This document shows, piece after piece, positions 1 to 4,787 of a DNA stretch of 10,055 nt. A model generated the notes under the pieces. The model saw only the letters and a program-made list of their open reading frames with translations. It had not been told where the DNA came from and did not search any database. Every line of letters begins with the position of its first letter. The stretch's first letter is position 1. The stretch is taken from assembly GCF_947254915.1 (NCBI RefSeq), contig NZ_CAMYEZ010000085.1, positions 1-10,055 of the forward strand, read 5' to 3'. The translations under genes were made by a program, and so were the position numbers. The stretch is from an uncultured Porphyromonas sp. Lineage in GTDB: Bacteria; Bacteroidota; Bacteroidia; Bacteroidales; Porphyromonadaceae.

Positions 1-746
1 GCGTCAGCCTGTAGCTCACCGTCGATGAGTAGATCAGGAGCCATCTCCTTAGCGATCTTGTAAGCCTCCGTAACCTTGTCAATCATCTCGCTCTTGGCAG
101 AGCCCTTTGTAGAGTAGCTTAGGAGGGCAACGCGTGGCTCCATGTCACCAATGCTACGAGCCGTATCGGCAGAAGCGATGGCTATCTGAGCAAGCTCGTT
201 GCTGTCAGGATTGGGCGTGACGGCGCAGTCGGCAAAGATGAAGAAGCCGTTCTCGCCATACTCCTTGAGCGGAGAGAAGATGAGGAATGCGCCACTGACC
301 ACCTTGAGCCCTGGGCGAGTCTTGATAAGCTGTAGTGCAGGACGGAGCACATTGCCCGTTGTATTGTGTGCACCAGCTACCTCACCGTCAGCGTCGCCAG
401 ACTTGATCATCAGGCAGGCGAGGTAGAGCGGATTGACCACTAGCTCGTCAGCCTGCTCACGGGTCATGCCCTTAGACTTACGCAGCTCCATCAGGAGGTC
501 ACGATAAGCCTCACGGCGTGCGTGATTTTGCGGATCGATGATCTCAGCCTGGTCAATGTGCTTGAGCCCTAGCTCAGCAGCCTTAGCCTGGATCTCAGCG
601 GGGTTGCCTAGGAGGATGATGTGAGCGATGCCGTCAGCGAGGATGCGATCAGCAGCTTGGAGGGTGCGAGGCTCGAGACCCTCGGGGAGTACGATGCGCT
701 GCTTGTTTGCCTTAGCGCGCTGTACGTTCTTTTGAAGTAGTTCCAT
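1..746 (-). CDS. pta: phosphate acetyltransferase, N-terminal part (runs off the window)
   Basis: The enzyme interconverts acetyl-CoA plus phosphate with acetyl-phosphate plus CoA in the cytosol; with acetate kinase it makes ATP and acetate in fermenting anaerobes. I translated 248 codons from the ATG at 746-744, and the frame is open to the window edge, so roughly the last quarter of a protein of about 335 residues is missing. Family signatures seen are an N-terminal RIVLPEG at residues 17-23, then LADGIAHIILLGNP, GDADGEVAGAHNTTGNVLRP, SGAFLIF, and DCAVTPNPDSNELAQIA followed closely by ADTAR. This start is preferred because it gives the usual family N-terminus and sits about 40 bases downstream of a Bacteroidota -7 box. 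The gene lies 90 bases after the DUF2284 gene on the same strand, with no terminator between them, so read-through is possible. Acetate kinase, the common neighbour, would be beyond position 1. Family assignment is secure. Confidence 0.95.
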   Translation of the reverse strand, partial: MELLQKNVQRAKANKQRIVLPEGLEPRTLQAADRILADGIAHIILLGNPAEIQAKAAELGLKHIDQAEIIDPQNHARREAYRDLLMELRKSKGMTREQADELVVNPLYLACLMIKSGDADGEVAGAHNTTGNVLRPALQLIKTRPGLKVVSGAFLIFSPLKEYGENGFFIFADCAVTPNPDSNELAQIAIASADTARSIGDMEPRVALLSYSTKGSAKSEMIDKVTEAYKIAKEMAPDLLIDGELQAD

Positions 747-791
747 AGAGGTGTATGATAAGTTTATATTGATGTGCAGTCTTTAGCTCCA

Positions 792-799
792 CAAAGTTA
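792..799 (-). promoter_or_regulatory. Bacteroidota -7 box upstream of pta
   Basis: Read on the minus strand this is TAACTTTG, an exact match to the Bacteroidota -7 consensus TAnnTTTG. Transcription would start near 785, giving a leader of about 40 bases before the pta ATG. No convincing -33 TTTG is found at the expected 19-21 base spacing. The surrounding 18 bases are nearly identical to those at 3190-3207. Confidence 0.6.
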
Positions 800-836
800 C
801 AAAATAAAGAGCAGAGCCTCTACGCACACCTAACCT

Positions 837-1457
837 CTAAAGTCTAACCTCTAGTCTCTCAAACTCTCTCTCAGGGAGTGGCTCGGCCGAGAGCAGTGCC
901 GAGACCATCGTAAGGTAGCGTGGCGGATGCCCCTCCTCGCCCCACACCATCGGGATGCCAGCTAGGCGCTCTGTGGTGCCACTCAGGTCAAAGCCCCACG
1001 ACTCAAGCGATGAACGCATCTGGTCGGGGTGACGGCAAGGCTCGCCAGCACGACGTGTACACTCCTGTGGCTGGCAGAGCCGACAGCGACCTGCCGTAAA
1101 GAGCCGACTCCCCGCATGCTGTCGCTCTAGCTGATAGAGGAGCGGATCAATCCAGTCTCGCACGGCTCTCATCAAGCGAAAGCAGTAGTCCCCCACCTCG
1201 GCTGGCTGACACGCAGCCCACGACTGCTCATCTGGCGTGACACGATGCACGAGGATATGAGCGTAGTGGTAGTGCGCCAGCGCCTCCCGCACATCAAAGG
1301 CAAAGGGCGGGCAAGACCAATTGGTCAAGTAAGTAGGACAATGCTCGCACAGAGCGAGGAAACGCTCAGGGTCAAAGTACTCCGCCATATACGCCTCTAG
1401 AGGCAGCTGGCGGAGTGTCCCCTTGATACGATAAGCTGGCTCAGTGATGCTACCCAT
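837..1457 (-). CDS. DUF2284 family cysteine-rich putative metal-binding protein
   Basis: The 206-residue protein fits the DUF2284 family, whose members are predicted metal-binding proteins without an established reaction. There are two cysteine groups. The first is C37 and C40 with C49 in WSCPP (47-51). The second is C125, C128 and C133 followed by C141 in a CRHP motif, in the typical setting 'GRCRLCQPQEC...GEPCRHPDQMRSSLE'. This spacing suggests an iron-sulfur or zinc site (inference). There is no signal peptide or membrane segment, so it should be cytosolic. Its ATG (1457-1455) overlaps the last 8 bases of the upstream AMP-binding ligase gene, which implies one transcript and probably coupled translation. 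A later Met at residue 24 would lose the overlap but keep all cysteines; the first ATG is preferred. The link to acyl-CoA metabolism rests only on this operon context. Confidence 0.85.
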   Translation of the reverse strand: MGSITEPAYRIKGTLRQLPLEAYMAEYFDPERFLALCEHCPTYLTNWSCPPFAFDVREALAHYHYAHILVHRVTPDEQSWAACQPAEVGDYCFRLMRAVRDWIDPLLYQLERQHAGSRLFTAGRCRLCQPQECTRRAGEPCRHPDQMRSSLESWGFDLSGTTERLAGIPMVWGEEGHPPRYLTMVSALLSAEPLPEREFERLEVRL

Positions 1458-3156
1458 TGGTCTGCGTCACCTCAATGCCATCCTTGTATAGGTGTCTCTT
1501 GATGCTGCGCTTGGGCGACTTGATGAAGGGGGTTCTCTGCAGGACAAACTTGGTCACCATCTCGTAGGAGCCTAGCTTAGCATTGAGCTGCTTACGCTGA
1601 TCTTTGATCCGCTCCCACGCCTCTTCCATAGTTAGTCCCGCCTGCTTGGCAGCCAGTTCGTCGGGATAGACGAGAGCCTCGAGACGGCCATTCTTCTGAT
1701 AGACCAAACTCTCTGCCACAAAGTGGAAATTATTGAGCTTAGCCTCGATCTCTTCGGGGTAAATGTTTTGGCCATTAGCCCCTAGGATCATTGTCTTAGA
1801 GCGACCGAGGATGAAGAGATTGCCCCGCTTGTCCAGACGTCCTAGGTCACCCGTACGCATCCAGCCGTCCGAGGTGAAGAGATGCTTATTGATCTCGGGG
1901 AGCTTGTTGTAGCCAAGGCATACATTGTCACCACGCACCTGTATCTCACCGACACCTGGAGCTAGCGGCTGGTCAAAGTCTTCTGGCACCTCAACACGTA
2001 TATCCATATGAGGCAGGGAGCGCCCCGCAGATAGGGGCACCCAGTGGCGATGGTTGCTGTAAGAAATGAGCGGTGCGCACTCGGTCATACCGTAGCCGAC
2101 GGTGAGCGGGAAGCCGATACGATGTAGGAAGAGCCCCACCTCCTTGGAGAGCGGAGCACCCCCGACGATCACCTCGCGGAAGTTGCCCCCGAGTCCCTCG
2201 GTAAGCTTCTTGCGGATCACTCGGTAGACCAGCTTGCGTAGGAGCGGGACACGCAGGAGTGCCTTGATCGCAGGGCGCTCTATGACGGGAACGATAGACT
2301 GCTTGTAGATCTTCTCCAAGATAAGTGGCACGGAGATGATGAGCACGGGGCGTATCTCGGCAAAGGCTTGCATCAATATCCTAGGCGAAGGGACCTTACC
2401 TAAGATATGCGTGTGGACACCAATGTAAAGAGCTGCAAGCATGTTGAAAGCGCAACTGTACGTGTGTGCCAATGGCAAGAAACAGATAATCTGCTCGCCG
2501 CTAAACATAAGATCCAGAGAGTCTGCGTAGATGGCATTACCCGCTAGATTGCCGGCTGTGATCAGTACCCCTTTGCTAAATCCAGTTGTACCTGAGGTAT
2601 AGTTGATTACGACCAACTCATCATTGCCCACCTCGGGGTAGACAATGTCAGTGCGACGAAAACCCTTGGGGTAAAAGCGTGCCACAAAGGGTGCAAAGGG
2701 AAGGAGCTGCTTGTAGTCATACGGCATCCCCGAGCGAGCGTACCGCCAAGTGATCTTTTTGAGGTCAAAGATCGTCTGCACCATCGGCAGATCCTCCTCC
2801 GGATTGAGCTTTGACAAGATAAGATCGTCTATAAAGAGGAGCTTCGCCTCACTGTGATTGATGATCGTCTTAGCGTCCTCGACATTGAAGTCCTGCAGTA
2901 TCGGGACGATCACAGCGCCGTAAGTGATCGTAGCCATAAAGATGACGCACCAGTGCACCGAGTCGGCGCCCATCAGGGCGACACGGTCACCACGCTGTAT
3001 GCCGGTCTCCTTATATATGTAGTGTAGGTGTGCGATCTGTAGCGCTAAGTCTCGATAAGATATCGTATAGCCAGTGGCGTAATCCGATAGAGCCGGCTGT
3101 CGGAAGTGCTCTCGGAAGCTCGCCTCGTAAGCCTTGATAAGATTGTCTGGGTACAT
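1450..3156 (-). CDS. AMP-binding acyl-CoA synthetase (long-chain fatty acid-CoA ligase-like)
   Basis: This 568-residue protein belongs to the ANL adenylate-forming superfamily, which activates a carboxylate with ATP to an acyl-AMP and then transfers it to a thiol such as CoA. Motifs appear in the usual order: the phosphate-binding loop YTSGTTGFSKG (186-196), GYGMTECAP (354-362), the TGD at 435-437 whose aspartate binds the ribose, GRSK at 451-454 at the hinge, and NGQNIYPEEIE (461-471). The extreme C-terminus SPKRSIKRHLY contains lysines in the place of the catalytic A10 lysine; K549 or K553 is the likely one. The length and this ending resemble FadD-type long-chain ligases, but chain-length specificity cannot be read, and an acyl-ACP synthetase or aryl-CoA ligase remains possible. 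There is no signal peptide, so it is cytosolic or peripherally membrane-bound. It is first in a unit with the DUF2284 gene and has a -7 box about 34 bases upstream of its ATG. Confidence 0.9.
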   Translation of the reverse strand: MYPDNLIKAYEASFREHFRQPALSDYATGYTISYRDLALQIAHLHYIYKETGIQRGDRVALMGADSVHWCVIFMATITYGAVIVPILQDFNVEDAKTIINHSEAKLLFIDDLILSKLNPEEDLPMVQTIFDLKKITWRYARSGMPYDYKQLLPFAPFVARFYPKGFRRTDIVYPEVGNDELVVINYTSGTTGFSKGVLITAGNLAGNAIYADSLDLMFSGEQIICFLPLAHTYSCAFNMLAALYIGVHTHILGKVPSPRILMQAFAEIRPVLIISVPLILEKIYKQSIVPVIERPAIKALLRVPLLRKLVYRVIRKKLTEGLGGNFREVIVGGAPLSKEVGLFLHRIGFPLTVGYGMTECAPLISYSNHRHWVPLSAGRSLPHMDIRVEVPEDFDQPLAPGVGEIQVRGDNVCLGYNKLPEINKHLFTSDGWMRTGDLGRLDKRGNLFILGRSKTMILGANGQNIYPEEIEAKLNNFHFVAESLVYQKNGRLEALVYPDELAAKQAGLTMEEAWERIKDQRKQLNAKLGSYEMVTKFVLQRTPFIKSPKRSIKRHLYKDGIEVTQTNG

Positions 3157-3189
3157 AAGTGCTATCTTCTGTTATGTAAGCATGTGGCG

Positions 3190-3197
3190 CAAAGTTA
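3190..3197 (-). promoter_or_regulatory. Bacteroidota -7 box for the ligase-DUF2284 operon
   Basis: On the minus strand the site reads TAACTTTG, an exact TAnnTTTG match. Transcription would begin near 3183 and leave a leader of about 27 bases before the ATG at 3156. A TTTG lies at 3226-3229, but its 28-base gap from the box is too long for a normal -33 element, so only the -7 half is supported. Confidence 0.6.
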
Positions 3198-3244
3198 CGA
3201 AATCAAGCCCTAACATCACCGAAGTCAAAGGTCAATTCCACCCG

Positions 3245-3425
3245 CTAATGCAATCTCTCCCGAGGAAATCGGAAATCTCCACGGAGGAAACGAAATTTCT
3301 CCACCGAGGGGCGAAATAAAACTTCGGAAGAATGGAATGAAACTTCGGAAGAATGAAATGAAAGTTCGGAAGAATTCCTTCGTACCTCGCTGGATAATCA
3401 AAAATCTCCACCGAGGAATCGCCCG
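3245..3425 (+). repeat. dispersed composite intergenic repeat, copy 1
   Basis: This copy occupies much of the 451-base gene-free interval 3157-3607. From left to right it has four parts. A 27-base head (3250-3276) matches copy 2 at 26 of 27 positions. A module follows with CCACGGAGG (3279-3287) and CCACCGAGG (3301-3309). Three tandem 21-base units lie at 3314-3376. A tail carries CCTCGCTGG (3385-3393) and CCACCGAGG (3408-3416). The boxes at 3301-3309 and 3385-3393 are inverted relative to each other (8 of 9 complementary) and enclose the tandem units. Reading frames on the minus strand here consist of the repeat itself, so I treat it as non-coding. The ends are judged only from similarity to copy 2. 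The remaining interval (about 3426-3550) shows nothing I can identify. Confidence 0.85.
3314..3376 (+). repeat. three tandem 21-base units inside repeat copy 1
   Basis: The units lie at 3314-3334, 3335-3355 and 3356-3376, with consensus close to (a/g)aat(g/a)aaacttcggaagaat. The TTCGG core recurs with an exact 21-base period. Each core lies inside CTTCGGAAG, a small palindrome (CTTC-G-GAAG), except that the third unit has G for the first C. There is no spacer between units, so this is a minisatellite and not a CRISPR array. Confidence 0.9.
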
Positions 3426-3551
3426 ATTTCCTCCAGTTCGGACGTAGATGCTCCCCATTCAGTACAATGCGGCTGTCATAAATAACACTAACACTTTCGG
3501 AAAGCGTGCCGTGCGGTGGGGCGCATTGAGACTGGAGTGTGCGATGAGTTT

Positions 3552-3582
3552 TTTGCAATGTCAGGAGTTTTCCATACCTTAG
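3552..3582 (+). promoter_or_regulatory. promoter of the thioredoxin-tpx operon
   Basis: A -33 element TTTG (3552-3555) is separated by 19 bases from TACCTTAG (3575-3582), which matches TAnnTTTG at five of its six fixed positions. The spacing is the normal Bacteroidota one. Transcription would start near 3590, about 18 bases before the ATG at 3608. No OxyR-type palindrome was recognised. Confidence 0.6.
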
Positions 3583-3607
3583 AGGGCGATTTGAACATGT
3601 ATATCAT

Positions 3608-4087
3608 ATGAATCCAATACAATCTATACAGAAGTCTCTTCTGATGCTCGCTGCTCTACTCACACTGAGTGTAGCCTGCACTGCTCAGAGCAAGAAAGAG
3701 TCTGGAAGCTCCAAAGCTGAGATCCAGCACATCAATGCTAACTATATGCGTGAGCATATCTACGACTTTGATGCTCACCCCGACACCTTTGTATACAAGG
3801 GCACCAAGCCCGCCATCATTGACTTTTACGCTGACTGGTGCCGTCCCTGTCGACAGCTAGCGCCTAAGCTACAAGAGGTGGCCGATCGATACGCTGACCA
3901 GCTCGTTGTATACAAGGTCAATGTGGACGAAAATCCGCAACTGGCATCACTCTTTGGCGTACAGAGCATACCAATGGTACTCTTCGTACCTCTTGATGAT
4001 CTACCCTACAAGAGTCTCGGTGATCTCCCTATGGAGCACATCGAGGGGCTCTTGAGCAAAATAGGAGTCAAGACGAACAAGCAATAA
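3608..4087 (+). CDS. exported thioredoxin-fold lipoprotein
   Basis: The 159-residue protein has a thioredoxin domain (about 60-155) with active site WCRPC (77-81) and the cis-proline pair I121-P122, so it should act as a dithiol-disulfide oxidoreductase. The central residues are Arg-Pro where classical thioredoxin has Gly-Pro. The first 24 residues form a signal sequence with hydrophobic core LLMLAALLTLSVA and a cysteine at 24, which suggests a lipoprotein. The lipobox is relaxed (S-V-A-C), so cleavage by signal peptidase I a few residues later is an alternative. In either case the domain lies outside the cytosol. The first ATG is supported by the promoter just upstream and by the signal peptide it supplies. 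The gene is followed after 39 bases by thiol peroxidase on the same strand with no terminator between, so the two are probably co-transcribed. The physiological substrate is unknown. Confidence 0.9.
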   Translation: MNPIQSIQKSLLMLAALLTLSVACTAQSKKESGSSKAEIQHINANYMREHIYDFDAHPDTFVYKGTKPAIIDFYADWCRPCRQLAPKLQEVADRYADQLVVYKVNVDENPQLASLFGVQSIPMVLFVPLDDLPYKSLGDLPMEHIEGLLSKIGVKTNKQ

Positions 4088-4126
4088 AACACTTGATACA
4101 CAGTAACTATAAAATCACAATAAACT

Positions 4127-4651
4127 ATGTCTACAGTAAAGTTTCAAGATAAGATAACCATCACACTTTCTGGCGAACAGCCCAAAGTAGGGACGATAGC
4201 TCCAGACTTTGAGCTAGTCCGCAAGGATCTCTCCACAGCCAAGCTCTCGGACTACCGTGGCAAGCGTGTTGTCCTCAACATCTTCCCCAGCATAGACACT
4301 GGTGTCTGCGCAGCATCCGTACGTCGCTTCAACGCTGAGGCGGCTAAGCTTGACAACACGGTCGTCCTCTGCATCTCTCAGGATCTACCCTTTGCTCAGG
4401 CTCGTTTCTGCGGTGCTGAGGGGCTGGACAATGTAGAGACGCTCTCTACCTTCCGCTGCTGTACGGTACCCTCTTCTGTACCTGCTTTTTGCAAGAGCTA
4501 CGGGCTTATGATGCAGGATGGACCACTCGCTGGTCTTCAGGCACGTTGCGTCATCGTCATTGATGCCGAGGGCAAGATTATCTACGAGGAGTTAGTCCCC
4601 GAGATCGCCCAAGAGCCTAACTACGACAAGGCTATCGCTGCGCTTCAGTAA
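4127..4651 (+). CDS. tpx: thiol peroxidase (atypical 2-Cys peroxiredoxin)
   Basis: Tpx reduces hydrogen peroxide and organic, especially lipid, hydroperoxides using electrons from thioredoxin. The 174-residue length is normal for the family. The peroxidatic motif PSIDTGVCAASVRRFN (54-69) holds the peroxidatic C61, and C95 in the segment ARFCGAEGLDNVETLS is the resolving cysteine; both fall at the same positions as in E. coli Tpx. T58 and R140 complete the expected catalytic set (R140 by alignment from memory). Further cysteines at 82, 111, 112, 122 and 141 make this copy richer in cysteine than E. coli Tpx. No signal peptide is present, so it should be cytosolic, unlike the exported thioredoxin encoded 39 bases upstream. 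The sequence just before the ATG is A-rich without a strong Shine-Dalgarno motif, as is usual in Bacteroidota. A terminator follows 60 bases after the stop. Confidence 0.96.
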   Translation: MSTVKFQDKITITLSGEQPKVGTIAPDFELVRKDLSTAKLSDYRGKRVVLNIFPSIDTGVCAASVRRFNAEAAKLDNTVVLCISQDLPFAQARFCGAEGLDNVETLSTFRCCTVPSSVPAFCKSYGLMMQDGPLAGLQARCVIVIDAEGKIIYEELVPEIAQEPNYDKAIAALQ

Positions 4652-4711
4652 GCGAACATCCACACAGAGGGAGACGACGGCCACACAGCCCCCTGTCTCT
4701 CCACACACGAC

Positions 4712-4764
4712 AGCGGCACCACGCCCCAAACATTACGCTATGGAGCATGGGGCCGCTTTTTTTT
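4712..4764 (+). terminator. intrinsic terminator of the thioredoxin-tpx operon
   Basis: A GC-rich stem pairs GCCCC (4723-4727) with GGGGC (4749-4753). AGCG (4712-4715) can extend it with CGCT (4754-4757) across a bulge. Eight T residues (4757-4764) follow immediately. It lies 60 bases after the tpx stop and only 23 bases before the next gene's ATG. Confidence 0.75.
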
Positions 4765-4787
4765 CCATATACATCACCTCCTATCTT

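Noticed and set aside
182..426. Short open frames on both strands inside the pta region
   Set aside because: They lie out of frame within the pta coding sequence, which continues without a stop and matches the family throughout.
3314..3376. Possible CRISPR array
   Set aside because: The 21-base units are directly adjacent with no spacers, only three are present, and there are no cas genes.
3225..3558. Minus-strand open frames of 77 and 108 codons in the divergent interval
   Set aside because: Much of both frames is the 21-base tandem repeat and its flanks, whose period is a multiple of three and so keeps any frame open. No start signal or recognisable domain is present.
4641..4654. Small perfect hairpin CGCTT-cagt-AAGCG across the tpx stop codon
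   Set aside because: The stem is only five pairs and has no T-run; a stronger terminator lies downstream, so it is probably chance.
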